This document shows positions 44,297 through 55,331 of a DNA stretch of 64,000 nucleotides, one piece after another; the first letter of the stretch is position 1, and each line of letters opens with the position of its first letter. The position numbers and the translations under genes were made by a program. Source of the stretch: Trematomus loennbergii (lineage: Eukaryota > Chordata > Actinopteri > Perciformes > Nototheniidae); assembly GCA_012861695.1 (NCBI GenBank), contig JAAOOA010000116.1:25762970-25826969 (forward strand), given 5' to 3'. The notes beneath the pieces were generated by a model. It saw only the letters and a list, made by a program, of their open reading frames with translations, did no database searches and had not been told where the DNA came from.

Positions 44297-45904
44297 CAGG
44301 ACTGTCTCAGAAAATTAGAATATTGTGATAAAGTTCTTTATTTTCTGTAATGCAATTAAAAAAACAAAAATGTCATACATTCTGGATTCATTACAAATCA
44401 ACTGAAATATTGCAAGCCTTTTATTATTTTAATATTGCTGATTATGGCATACAGCTTAAGAAAACTCAAAAATCCTATCTCTAAATATTAGAATATCATG
44501 AAAAAGTATACTAGTAGGGTGTTCAACGAATCACTTGAATCGTCTAATTAACTCGAAACACCTGCAAGGGTTTCCTGAGCCTTGAAAAACACTCAGCTTG
44601 GTTCAGTAAACTAAATCACAAGTATGGGGAAGACTGCTGATCTGACTGCTGTCCAGAGGACCGTCATTGACACCCTCCATCAGGAGGGTAAGACACAAAA
44701 AGAAATTTCTCAAAGAGCAAGCTGTTCACAGAGTGCAGTTTCAAAGCACATCCACAAAAAGTCTGTTGGAAGGGGGAAATGTGGCAGGAAACGCTGCACA
44801 ACCAAGAGAGATGACCGCAGCCTTAACAGCATTGTGAAGAAGAGTCGCTTCCAGAATTTGGGGGAGCTTCAAAGACAGTGGACTGAAGCTGGAGTCCAGG
44901 TATCAAAAGTCACTGTTCACAGGCGTGTCCGGGAAATGGGCTACAATAGCCGTATTCCCATGGTCAAGCCACTTCTGAACTCAAGACAACGGAAGAGGCG
45001 TCTGACTTGGGCTAAGGAAAAGAAGCACTGGACAGTTGCACAGTGGTCCAAAGTCCTCTTTTCAGACGAAAGCAAGTTTTGTATTTCATTTGGAAGTCAA
45101 GGCGCCAGAGTCTGGAGAAAGGCTGGAGAGGCGCAAAATCCAAGTTGCTTGAAATCCAGTGTGAAGTTCCCACAGTCAGCGATGGTTTGGGGAGCCATGT
45201 CAGCTGCTGGTGTTGGTCCACTGTGTTTCATCAAGCCCAGAGTAAATGCAGCTGTGTACCAAGAGATTTTAGAGCACTACATGCTTCCGTCTGCTGAAAA
45301 GCTCTATGGAGATGAGGAATTCATTTTCCAGCATGATCTGGCACCTGCCCACAGTGCCAAAACCACCAGTAACTGGTGTACTGACCATGGCATTACTGTC
45401 CTCGATTGGCCTGCAAATTCCCTGACCTGAACCCCATAGAGAATATGTGGGGTATTGTGAAGAAGAAGCTGAAAGACACCAGACCCAACAATGCTAATGA
45501 GCTAAAGGCCGCTATTGAAGCATCCTGGGCATCCATAACACCTCAGCAATGCCACAGGCTGATTGCCTCCATGCCACGCCGCATTGATGCAGTAATCCGT
45601 GCAAAAGGATTCCCAACCAAGTACTGAGTGCATTAATGGACATTTTCAAATGTTTGATTGTGTTTTGCTGTTATAAATCTTTTTTTTTACTTGGTCTGAG
45701 GAACTATTCTAATTTTTTGAGATAGGATTTTTGAGTTTTCTTAAGCTGTATGCCATAATCAGCAATATTAAAATAATAAAAGGCTTGCAATATTTCAGTT
45801 GATTTGTAATGAATCCAGAATGTATGACATTTTTGTTTTTTTAAATTGCATTACAGAAAATAAAGAACTTTATCACAATATTCTAATTTTCTGAGACAGT
45901 CCTG
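44297..45904 (+). mobile_element. Tc1-like transposon, nearly intact
   Basis: Long TIRs (CAGGACTGTCTCAGAAAATT at the left, its complement at the right; more than 200 bp each) with TA duplication at 44295-44296 and 45905-45906. The two TIRs match almost perfectly, indicating a recent insertion. 1608 bp, typical for the superfamily. Confidence 0.97.
44624..45627 (+). pseudogene. Tc1-like transposase, one frameshift
   Basis: Cuts and inserts the element at TA. Two N-terminal helix-turn-helix regions (about residues 5-50 and 70-115) flank a GRKR basic motif. DD34E triad: first Asp in LFSDESKF, second in IFQHDLAPAHSAK, Glu in DLNPIENMWG. Missing one C in the CCC run near 45420, the frame ends early at 45430 (DWPANSLT) and resumes in the next frame as DLNPIENMW to 45627. 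Total about 340 residues, the family norm. All other residues appear sound, so this copy is one base from intact. Confidence 0.95.
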
Positions 45905-46260
45905 TATATGTCTGGAATCCGTTGAGTCCCAGCTTGCTAGCCGATATCTTGTTTGTGCAGATCTGATAAGTAATAAGGGTATTTTACCTTGAGTTCTGTG
46001 CTAACTGCGTTAGCATTTCTTCACTCAGGGCTAATTCAGAGCCTTTGTTATTACCCTTGTGTTTCATTTAGCTAAAAATGGTTCATATCGTCAGTTAGCT
46101 GAGTTTCTTCCCGTTAAGTGGATATGACACATTCATAGTTTATTCAATGTTAAGAAGCCCTCAGACGCTGTTTCTTGCAAGATGTTGCGTTTTCAGTGAC
46201 CCTTGAAGATCTTTTCAATATAAATTGCTCAAAATGTCTGTTTGTTTCCCTTTTTAATAG

Positions 46261-47104
46261 AGCTATCCAGAGCCAAAAAGCAGAAGCGTCATCCGGAACC
46301 TTTTGATTCATCCCACGACTCGGATGGTATAGTAGTTTCATATATAGCTTTCTATTATATAATGAAAAAAAGGATATGACTCAGTTTATGTATAATAAGC
46401 CGTCTTTCCTCTTCACCTAGATGACGAGCAAAGAAGGGTTCTCGTGAAAAGACCAACAAAATGTAAGACACATGGTAAGCTTGCTTGGTGCCTATTTAGA
46501 ACCACATTTGTATTTGTATTGCATTAACCTCTTAACTGTACAGACCTTGGGCCATTACAAGCATTAAAAAAATTAAAATTAAAGGCCATTTGTGGTAGTG
46601 TTGTTTCTCTGGGTAACTACAATGATTAATACTTTTACTGTTGGCATTTAAATAAGTACCACTTTTTAGTGTTACTACACCTTTACTAGTTACTCAAATA
46701 TAGGCTTTACTACTTTATACTTATTTGCTTTCTAACATTCTTGCATAACATCACATTGTACAATCTTACATTTCATATACTTTCTAACTTCCTTGAACCT
46801 ACTCATTTACTTACTTACTTTTACTCACTAACTGCATTTTCTTTACCCACGAGTCAGCCCTGTTGAGTGATCGTCTTTTTGTTTACTGTTCATTAAGGTT
46901 CTGCTTAAGGGAAACCAAAGAAGGCCCTGGAGTGAGGCAGAAAAAAAGGCTGTGTGGAGTCAATTTAGCAATTGGATTACACTAATGAAAGTCCCTTGTA
47001 AAAAATGAAGAACCTGCACTTAAAAATAGAAACTGGCGAGACATCAAAAATCACGTTCATAATACAATTGAAAGCAGAAAAAAAGAAGTCCCGCTGTTAA
47101 CCTG
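46261..47104 (+). pseudogene. Tyrosine-recombinase gene, 3' exons (continuation of 32908-35307)
   Basis: Exons 46261-46326 and 46421-46474 join across GT/AG sites to give SRAKKQKRHPEPFDSSHDSD then DDEQRRVLVKRPTKCKTHG. After AG at 46906 the last exon reads GNQRRPWSEAEKKAVWSQFS then ITLMKVPCKK, followed by stops: a SANT/Myb-like C-terminus that I associate with this recombinase family. The distance from the 35307 donor (10.9 kb) is nearly all nested insertion. The end is cut by the TTAA element at 47105, and a few bases of the same sequence resume at 48934. Confidence 0.65.
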
Positions 47105-47124
47105 TTAAAGGGCCCATGTCATGG

Positions 47125-48416
47125 CCATTTCCACTGATCATAATTCCATTGTTGAGGTCTACTAGAATAGATTTATATTGTGCAATTTTCCAAACTCACA
47201 TTGGTTTCTCATACAGCATCTCTGTAAACTACGTGTATTCACTGAATTTCACTCTCTGCCTTTAACGGCTCATTGTAGCTCCAAAAGCTCCAGCCCCCAC
47301 CCTCCCTGTGAGCACAGTGTGCTCTGATTGGTCGGGACGTTGTGAATCGCGCTGAGCTCCGTGGAGGTGTTGTTTCCTTGTTAGCGATACACAGCCATTT
47401 CCACTGATCATAATTCCATTGTTGAGGTCTACTAGAATAGATTTATATTGTGCAATTTTCCAAACTCACATTGGTTTCTCATACAGCATCTCTGTAAACT
47501 ACGTGTATTCACTGAATTTCACTCTCTGCCTTTAACGGCTCGTTGTAGCTAGTGATGTGTCGGTCGCGAACGAGCCGATTCTTTTGAACCGAGTCCTACT
47601 TGGTGAGAGCCGTTCTTGTTATTGTTCAATCGTTGGTCCGCACTCACTGCCTGCCAAAATCCACTCGCCTTTTAAAAAGCTTGATTTTGTTCCCCAAACG
47701 TATTCTGTGAAGATCCGCCCCTACTCTGTTTGGTAGGTTTCGGCACGAGGAGTGAGATGGGGTGGGTCTTACGGAATACGCGAGAGAGAGAAGTCATAAC
47801 AAGTGGTACAGGACAGGTAGACGACGTGTTTTTCGGATGGAAAATGAGCCAAACGCGAAAACGCAGCAGCATTTGGATTCACTTCAACCAAAACCCAGGC
47901 AGTGATAAAGCGCACCATTTGTAAAGGCAAAATATCCTTTAAAGCAGGATCAACAAATAATCTCCATCGCCACTTAAAAACACAGTATCTAATATTAAGA
48001 GTTGCATGAATTTCATTCAAGGCAAGGCAACTTTATTTACTTAACACATACAGAGGGTAAATTCAAAGTACATTTACTGACATGATGACATGGATATGGC
48101 GCCACCTTGTGTCATGTTTACAATGCCGATTATTGACATTAGGTCTGGCAATACAGTCAATCATTATCCTGGTGATTATTTTGCAGATAAACCTAGTAAC
48201 CTTAAAAAAACGGCTCTTTTGAACGGCTCTTTGAAAGGAACGGAGCCATAAGATCCGGCTCCCTTCAAAGAGCCATAAATCCCATCACTAGTTGTAGCTC
48301 CAATAGCTCTAGCCCCCCACCCTCCCTGTGAGCACAGTGTGCTCTGATTGGTCGGGACGTTGTGAATCGCGCTGAGCTCCGTGGAGGTGTTGTTTCCTTG
48401 TTAGCGATACACAGCC
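47125..48416 (+). repeat. 270 bp tandem duplication, second unit split by a hAT
   Basis: Unit 1 is 47125-47394. Unit 2 is 47395-47549 plus 48299-48416, both running from CCATTTCCACTGATCATAAT to TTAGCGATACACAG. Confidence 0.9.
47550..48290. mobile_element. Non-autonomous hAT with TAGTGATG ends (second copy)
   Basis: Ends TAGTGATGTGTCGGTCGCG and ATCCCATCACTA; perfect 8 bp duplication GTTGTAGC (47542-47549, 48291-48298). Same family as 43480-44262. Confidence 0.94.
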
Positions 48417-48686
48417 AAACTCATCCTGAGCACACACAAAGTCACAGCCGAAGTAAAAACAATAAGTGTGGCTTGATATTGAGTAAGAAAAAGGTTGATA
48501 AACGCTGTGAGAATGGGTCTGCAGAGAGAATTCCGCCGCGATCCCAACTGTCTGTTATCAACCTGCATCCAGGGAGGAGAAATCAGCTGAGCTGCCTGCT
48601 CCCTGCACACAGATGTGTGTGTGAGGAAGTCCGTGGATTGGTCAATTTGGACCAATCAGCGGGGCTTAACGTAACGGCTCCACGGA

Positions 48687-48742
48687 TTGGTCCATTTCGT
48701 TCCGGGTACGGCTGGACATCATGCCGTACCCGGAACGAAATG
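48687..48742. repeat. Perfect hairpin in TTAA element
   Basis: CCATTTCGTTCCGGGTACGGC, ~10 bp loop, then the complement. A related, less perfect hairpin is at 49065-49118 in the other TTAA element. Confidence 0.9.
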
Positions 48743-49255
48743 GAAGAATCAAATGGACAATGACGTATCTCCAACGAGGCGTTTTGGGGAGGTATTTTTT
48801 GTGTTAGAGTTTTACTCGCTGCAGGGTGTACTTTGAGGGTTTGTGACTCTGCACACCGTTTACATGCATAAAAACCTTCATAACACACAAGGGGACGGGT
48901 AATAACCGGAAAAGCATGACATGGGCCCTTTAACACCCTTATCTACCGAGAGCCAGTGCACCACTCCGGAGCCCTACGATCTTCCATAACCTAACCCTTT
49001 TATTTTAAAGCTCCCATGTCATGCTTTTCCTCGTTGGAGATACGTCACTGCCCATTTGAGTCTTCCATTTAGTTCCGGGTACGGCCTGATGTCATGCGGT
49101 ACCCGGAACGAAATGGACCAATCCCGAAGAGCTATGGCCACACCCAGCAGCGCTGGCCGCACCCTCTGCCAGCCTAACATTTACTGTTGGAAGCTCTGGT
49201 TCAGTTCACAATCGATCCAGTCATGCCACTGCCAAGGACCTGTTCCTGAAATGTG

Positions 49256-49480
49256 AGGAGAATTCTGAGCTGTTTGTCCTACCGACGGAAGAACCACGAC
49301 GAAGTCAGTGGTTGAAATGTCTTTTTAACACTGTTCCTTCAGAGGTTTGAAGAACCGGCATTTCACAGACGAAAGCTTCCAAAACATTGCCCAGTTTGAG
49401 GCCGGATATGCACAGCTTGTTTGGACCGTTTGGAGCAGGGGAAGATTCGGGTACACAACCTGTAAGTTTGCATTGTTATT
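49256..49480 (+). pseudogene. THAP-domain exon remnant
   Basis: Reads ELFVLPTEEPRRSQWLKCLF NTVP, then after a one-base shift KNRHFTDESFQNIAQFEAGY. This matches the middle and C-terminal parts of a THAP zinc finger (the W and the HF...F pattern), the DNA-binding end of Kolobok and P transposases. A CT-GTAAGT donor follows at about 49460. The N-terminal Cys pair is degraded. No DDE part was found downstream. Confidence 0.65.
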
Positions 49481-50545
49481 TGTGTATTTATCAAACAAGA
49501 CTGTTTAAATGTATAAACTGTGTCGGACTGCTAAGCTATTGACACAGTGCTAACTGTGCTAACGTTTCCATATGCTCTGGAAAACACGTTCTTGCTAGCC
49601 TAATATGAATCACTAGCTTTTGTTCATAGTGGTTTTATTAAACTAAACAAGCCCAGCTCATAGACAGTATACTCCGGGTGATTTGCCGTATGGTCAGTCG
49701 CGAAACGTAATTACATTATAGCTGGCGTAGGGTGTATGCTACCGAGCTAACCAACGGAGCTACATGGGTTTGCTCTGGAAAACACGTTCTTGCTAGCCTA
49801 ATATGAATCACTAGCTTTTTGTACTACACTAAACAAGCCCAGCTCATACAGTATACTCCGGGTGATTTGCTGTGCATTGTGACAGTACATGTACAGCTAA
49901 CGAGGCTAGCTATACATGCTAGCGCAAAAACAATGTATGTATGACCGAACGTAGCAGACTACCCATATAACACTGCAATTATAAACACGTTATTGCTAGC
50001 CTAATATGAACCACTAGCTTTTGTTCATAGTAGTTTTATTACTCTACATTATAGTTGCCGTTCCTCCGAGCTAACGTTAGCTACCAAGGTAAACAAAGCT
50101 AGGTTAGCATATTAGCTGGCAAGCTTACTGTGTTGATTAGATAGATGGATTAGATAGATCCACACTCCTACCACAACTACTACTAACGAATCTAAAACAA
50201 CTAAGTTTCTCTAATATTTTGTGATTTGCATTTGATTTCGTCCAGCCAGATCCTGCCGGACAATACATGACAGGGACCGGACTACCACACTGAGGCCTCA
50301 AGCCCCGGCTGCTATAGGCAAGATGCCGACAACGGGAAGTAATTGACGATATACCGTGTATATATGTATATTTACGTTCATTTTGTACATTTCTAAAAAT
50401 AAAGTTTAATGGAAATACTTAGTAGGCCTATCCTTTCTTCCCTGAATTATTTGCTCCTATAACATATCATTCATATATAGCAAACCATGATTTGATTTCT
50501 CATCAAACAGTAGTAGTTTATAACAGGTAAAAATAACTTACTCTT

Positions 50546-50805
50546 TGTTATGACCGGCTCGTAGGCCACAACGGAAAGACAAGGAGACATACACGAGTTT
50601 ACAAAACCACGGCACATTTATTGTGGTAAATGCAGAGATGGTGTGTGAGGGGAGAGGATCGCTGAGCCGCTTTGGAGAGAGAGAGGGGCCCGTGTGACTC
50701 CGGGCAGCTGGCTAGCACCTCGGCTCCGGCCAGGTGTCCGTGATCGCGCTGATTAGCCTCTTCAGCTCCACCCCATCGTAAGACAAAGGCCCTGGGGCCG
50801 TCACA
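50546..50805 (-). mobile_element. Solo LTR, reverse orientation (260 bp)
   Basis: In reverse: TGTGACGGCCCCAGGGCC to GAGCCGGTCATAACA, with AATAAA inside. Flanks CTCTT and CTATT (one mismatch) are a plausible 5 bp duplication. Relative of 33313-33674, about 100 bp shorter. Confidence 0.85.
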
Positions 50806-51195
50806 CTATTCTATAACAACAGTTGTAGGTACAGTTCGGTTAGTTAGCGTATAAAATATACGGCTGTACCGACGCCATGATAAGACTGATGTTCCGCTGA
50901 GAGCAGCCGGAAAAAGCACTGTTAGACATGGGCGGAGCCTCTCTGGTGGTTGACTAATCAGAACAGAGTGGCCGAGCTGACCAATCGGAGCACAATAGGC
51001 TCACAGGGAGGGGGGGGCAAGAGCTCCAACGAGTCGTTTAGTGGAGAGAGTGAATACTGCTGAATACACATACTTTACAGAGATGCTGTATGCGAAACCA
51101 ATGTGAGTTTGGAAAATTGCACAGTATAAATCTATTTTAGTATACCTCAAATGTAATTATGATCAGTGGAAATGGCCATGACATGGGCCCTTTAA

Positions 51196-51800
51196 ATAGT
51201 ATAATGTCTGAGTTTTTTTGCCGTCTGTGCGCGAGGAAAATAAATGGGGCTCAGAGCCTCAGAATACTGAAATCTGTATTTTTTTAAATCTTTTTTTCCT
51301 TCTAATTTGTTATTATTTGGTGCAGGCACGAAACATACTACCAATATAAATACATTGTTTCTAAAATCGTTCTGTGTCAGAATACTGAAATCTGTATTTT
51401 TTTTAATCTCTTTTTCCTTCTAATTTGTTATTATTTACATTGCTTTTGAAATCGTTCTGTGTGACACGAAAAAAATGGGGAAATCGTGTTTGTGAACACG
51501 AATCAATAGATTAATTTCGTGACTATAACACGAAATACCGTGAGACTGTGTTGGGTCACAGGATGACAGGATTTGACCAAACTTGGCTTTCAGAGAGTAA
51601 ATACTCCTCCTAGCTCTACAAGACAGAACTAGGTAAATAAATAAATGTATAAAATACATAAATATACCAATAAATGAAATACAGAGTACATAAAGAATTA
51701 ATCTGAATTATTACAATTTTCTTTTTTGGTTTTAGGAATGTTCTGCCGGATATGTAGGTAACACAAACAGGGGTTGTGAGAGGAAGCCAGACCCGGGTCT
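51196..51800. other. No gene; internal direct repeat
   Basis: AGAATACTGAAATCTGTATT with the following T-rich ~55 bp occurs at 51262 and 51379. Nothing else recognised. Confidence 0.6.
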
Positions 51801-51803
51801 TTA

Positions 51804-52346
51804 CGGTGCGTCTACACAGCAGGGTTAAAAAATCTTGAAACGCTTCTGCCCATTCACTTTGAATGGGTGACGTCACTTTCCCTCACTTTTCGCCGAAATG
51901 CATTGTGGGCAGGCGAGCGGAGATTTTCAGGATTCAAAGTTGAACAATGTTCAACTTTTGAGGCTGAGGTGGAAGCGTCAGCCAATCAAATCCCGTGTAC
52001 GCAAATCTGACAGTTCAAGCTCTAGCCAATCAAACGGTGTGTATGCTGGGAGAGACATACCGCAGGTAATTTCCTCATATTCCAAAAAATGGAGGAGAAA
52101 TTAGCGGTAGCGAATCAATCACCCGGTGCTTTATGACCAGTCCCTATTTACCTACCGGGATATAAACCGGAGGAGCCAGGCATGGAGGGAGGTGGCAGAG
52201 ACAGTGGTAGGTTTTCGCCTGTTTTGGGGAGTTTATATCCAGTTTACTTCGGGCTTTTTTGCTGTTTGGTTGTTCGTGCCTTGCTCGCAAAAAATCCGAT
52301 ACGCCCACCTCCAAGATTTTTTTAACGCTGCTGTGTAGACGTACCG
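51804..52346. mobile_element. Short PIF/Harbinger derivative
   Basis: TIRs CGGTGCGTCTACACAGCAG and CTGCTGTGTAGACGTACCG with TTA duplication (51801-51803, 52347-52349). The left 400 bp parallel the left part of Harbinger copy B, including MADF exon 1; the rest is deleted, so the exon runs almost into the right end. Confidence 0.94.
52089..52206 (+). pseudogene. MADF exon 1 within the Harbinger derivative
   Basis: Begins MEEKLAVANQSP, then after a one-base shift LYDQSLFTYRDINRRSQAWR and EVAETV before GTAGGT. This is the N-terminal half of the MADF domain of the element's accessory protein; the rest of the gene is deleted. Confidence 0.8.
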
Positions 52347-52349
52347 TTA

Positions 52350-52860
52350 TAGTCACCCTGCCAGTCCTACAGAAAGGACAAACTTAATAAACATATGGCA
52401 TCTGAGCATCACAAAATAGCCTGTCAACGCCAGTCGGGTTTGACAACAGGTACAAATTATATATATATATTTATAAAACGGACAAGTCAAATCAAGCAAT
52501 CTGATTGGTTCTTAGCCGTGTATACTGAGCGTATACCACAGGTAGAATTGTAGTTACTTTTGACAACAAGTCAGTATCCCTCCGCGTCTGAGAAAAACTG
52601 TATACAGTTGGGCTGAAAAGCAAACTGCCTGCGTTTGCTTTTCAGACTGGGACAAGAAAACAGCGGAGGAGTAACGGGGCAGAAACCCTCCTTTTTACGC
52701 AGCGGTCCAGACATAGACATCAAACTGCAAAACATATTCAGTGTGCAGTTCCTTTGGCATTAGGGCAGGGATATTTAGATACTTTCCAAGGTTTGACATA
52801 ATGAATTGTGCTACTTTTAAAGCAAGCAACGATGTTTTCAAATCTGTAATCAAAAAGGTC
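52350..52860. other. No gene recognised
   Basis: Contains GAGCGTATACCACAGG (52527), related to GAGCATATACCACGG at 53483. The pair may mark ends of an element around the next entry. Confidence 0.35.
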
Positions 52861-52865
52861 CGCAA

Positions 52866-53245
52866 AAACATTTAAGATTAACTTCGACCTCCGGGGGGGT
52901 CTTACTATGGAGGAGTGGATTGAGGAGTGCCTATCTCCAGAACAAAAAGCACCTAAACGACGACATGTAGAGCTACGTGAAGAGCAGGTAGACCAACTGG
53001 AAAAGCATCACCATTCAAAAGCTTTCTGATGCGGGTCTTGAAACAAAGCAGAGAAATTATGACCGTTAGTGGCCACAGGTGCGAAAGCTCTCTCCAGAGC
53101 TACTGGAAGCCGAATCTCGCCACGCCAAGCAACAGCCTAGAACAACCTCAGCCTATAACCACGTAAGCCATTCTACTGATGCTGGACAGTTTTTCAGTGG
53201 GTGCACAATAAACGGCAACATACACATTAATGTAAATAAATAGCC
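52866..53245 (+). pseudogene. Possible remnant of a DUF3504/Crypton-type gene
   Basis: A frame reads MEEWIEECLSPEQKAPKRRH and [18 protein letters not shown] before a stop. Further on, KQRNYDR and [20 protein letters not shown] are followed by FFSGCTINGNIHINVNK and a stop. Helical N-terminus plus a terminal GCTxxGNIxINV motif recall Crypton-derived DUF3504 proteins of fish, from memory only. If so the recombinase core is deleted. Confidence 0.35.
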
Positions 53246-53779
53246 AAATAATGGATCAACGCTCTCTGTCTAATATGTTCGCTAGCTGTTGTTAGTGTTG
53301 TTGCATAGCAACCACCTCGCACTATGTTTCGTGCAGAAGGCAACGAGGGACTATTTTATTTTGAACATCATTATTTACTAATAAAAACTATTTAAATTAG
53401 AGTGTGTATTTTTCTTTCATATTGCCACACTTGGTAACGCTTCGCGTCGGGCTGAACTACGCCCCTTAGCTGTGATATAATGAGCATATACCACGGCCTG
53501 TCGTGAGCTATTGCTTAAATATATGCTATTTAAATTATAATTGTCTCAATAACAGACAGACATAATTGTGCTCCTTGATAATGATGATACATTTCATTTC
53601 AGGCAACACCGTCCTTGCGTCATTTGAGCCAATAGTTGTCCTGGAGCATGAGGCTGTGGTGGGGGCATTCAAGTGCTTATATTGGCTCATCAAGCATGAA
53701 ATAGCCCACCACACAAACTATCCAGCCTTGCTGAAACTGGCTAATCTTTTGGGCTGCACCTATTTCAGTGTTGTAGTCA

Positions 53780-54270
53780 AGTCACCAATTCACGAGTCCA
53801 AGTCACTCTCGAGTCACCACTCTTCGAGTCCGAGTCCAAGTCCGAGTCACCAAGGGAGAGTCGTAGTCGAGTCCGAGTCACCCAAGGAGTGTCCGAGTCG
53901 AGTCTGAGTCATCATTACCTGTGTCGAGTCCGAGTCCAAGTCCGAGTCACCCAAGAGTGTCCGAGTCGAGTCTGAGTCATCATTACCTGTGTTCGAGTCC
54001 AAGTCCGAGTCACCCAAGGAGTGTCCGAGTCGAGTCCGAATCCGAGTCATCATTACCTGTGTTCGAGTTCGAGTCCGAGTCCAAGTCCGAGTCACCCAGG
54101 AGTGTCCGAGTCGAGTCCGAATCCGAGTCATCATTACCTGTGTTCGAGTTCGAGTTCGAGTCCGAGTCCAAGTCCGAGTCACCCAAGGAGTGTCCGAGTC
54201 GAGTCCGAGTCATCATTACCTGTGTTCGAGTCCGAGTCCAAGTCTGAGTCACCTCAGAAGAGTCCAAGTC
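53780..54270 (+). repeat. GAGTCC/AAGTCC hexamer array with ~85 bp higher-order units
   Basis: GAGTCCGAGTCCAAGTCCGA repeats with recurring GTGTCCGAGTCGAGTC and TCATCATTACCTGTGTTCG. Ser/Pro- and Arg/Val-rich frames on both strands are artefacts. Confidence 0.95.
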
Positions 54271-55047
54271 AAGTCCGAGTCACAAGTCTTCATGTATTAA
54301 TCTTCGTAGATATATGTGTTGAAATGTAGCTGCTCCTCTACATTGCTTTTATCCTGTCATGTTATACTAATCTGTCTATTGAACTGCTGTGAAGCCAGTT
54401 TGGCTACAAGTCTTGTAATAGGTGCTATACAAATATAAAGCTTATTACTAATATCAATATTATTATTATTATTGTAAATGACCCATAATATGTCTAACTA
54501 TATTTAAAATGTTATCTTTTAGAGAAGTGATTATATTTGTTATCCAATATTTTCCTATGGTAACGTTTTTCGTTTTGCACTTTTATTTTTGATAGTAATA
54601 AGATTTGGACTCTTATTTTGAAGGAACTTTTACCGGTTAAATCGGTTTACCGATAAAGATTGAGCCCCAGAAAGCACATGGCTACTTAGCATGCAAAATG
54701 AGTAATTCTGCATGTTAAGTAGCCATGTGCTTTCGTGTTATCGGCTGAATCTTTATTTATTAATTAGATCACGTTACTCTGATGATAGTGTTCAAGACAG
54801 CCTATATGTCTGAACTCGATCCTTAGAGTAATGTGTTATGGAGCCTTCTCTTCTCTTCAATATTTTTTCCACATAATGAGCATTTTGCGCTGCTCTTTTC
54901 CAATGTGGAAGCAGAATGTGTGAAAGCATACAGCACGATGCGGGGTGTGTCTCTAGACATCTTTAGACTGGAATAGCGGGGCCCAGTACGTGAACTCGCC
55001 TCGCAGGTGCACACGCAGGGATAGAGGACATCAGACTCCAGAGAAAA
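54271..55047. other. Sequence between the two hexamer arrays
   Basis: No gene recognised. Contains a near-palindrome at 54667-54736 (GAAAGCACATGGCTACTTA and its complement, with an 8-10 bp loop region). Probably the interior of an element whose ends are the arrays. Confidence 0.55.
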
Positions 55048-55260
55048 CTTGCTCGAGTCCGAGTCCAAGTCGGAGCGTCAATGTACGAGTCCGAGTCATC
55101 GTGGGGGGGAACATTCACGAGTCAGAGTCCAAGTCATTGTAAGCGAGAATTCACGAGTCCGAGTCCGAGTCCAAGTCATCGTGCGCGAGAATTGACGAGT
55201 CAAGTCCGAGTCGAGTCACGAAAATCGGCACTCGAGTCCAACTCCAGGACTCGAGTACTC
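55048..55260 (+). repeat. Second GAGTCC hexamer array
   Basis: Same hexamers as 53780-54270, ending CCAGGACTCGAGTACTCC. The two arrays flank 54271-55047 within the interrupted hAT-type gene. Confidence 0.93.
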
Positions 55261-55331
55261 CATCTCTGGTTTGAGGGGATAATTGAAATGTATATATGAA
55301 ATGTTGTCATATGGACATAGATACTTGGACC

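Larger units (their letters stand above)
43275..46140. mobile_element. Second part of the interrupted ~1.1 kb element, with two nested transposons
   Basis: Continues the reverse complement of 28284-29373: GACAAGACACATTGG-like start, ATGCCATTGAACAC, TTTTGATCAGAATAACAGCT, then after the hAT (43480-44262) GATCGCTCAGTGATGATAC, then after Tc1 (44297-45904) GAGTCCCAGC, ATTTTACCTTGAGTTCTGTGC, and the end GTTAAGAAGCCCTCAGAC near 46140. Order and orientation fit one insertion into an intron of the tyrosine-recombinase gene. Confidence 0.78.
47105..48933. mobile_element. TTAA element with AGGGCCCATGTCATG ends (first copy)
   Basis: TTAA at 47105-47108 and 48930-48933; ends AGGGCCCATGTCATGG and GCATGACATGGGCCCT. 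Contains a 270 bp tandem duplication and a hAT insertion. Shares its end regions, in opposite orientation, with 49005-51195, which encodes a THAP remnant; this favours the Kolobok superfamily. Non-coding here. Confidence 0.88.
49005..51195. mobile_element. TTAA element, second copy (inverted), Kolobok-like
   Basis: TTAA at 49005-49008 and 51192-51195; ends AGCTCCCATGTCATGC and CCATGACATGGGCCCT. The first ~120 bp mirror the right end of the previous element. It encodes a THAP-domain remnant (49256-49480). TTAA target plus THAP is characteristic of Kolobok. The middle (about 49550-50090) contains repeated segments (ACACGTTCTTGCTAGCCTAA and TATGAATCACTAGCTTTTG). It carries a solo LTR. Confidence 0.82.

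Noticed and set aside
53847..54300. Ser/Pro- and Arg/Thr-rich proteins at the GAGTCC array
   Set aside because: All frames of a hexamer array stay open; translations are periodic and have no start context or domain.
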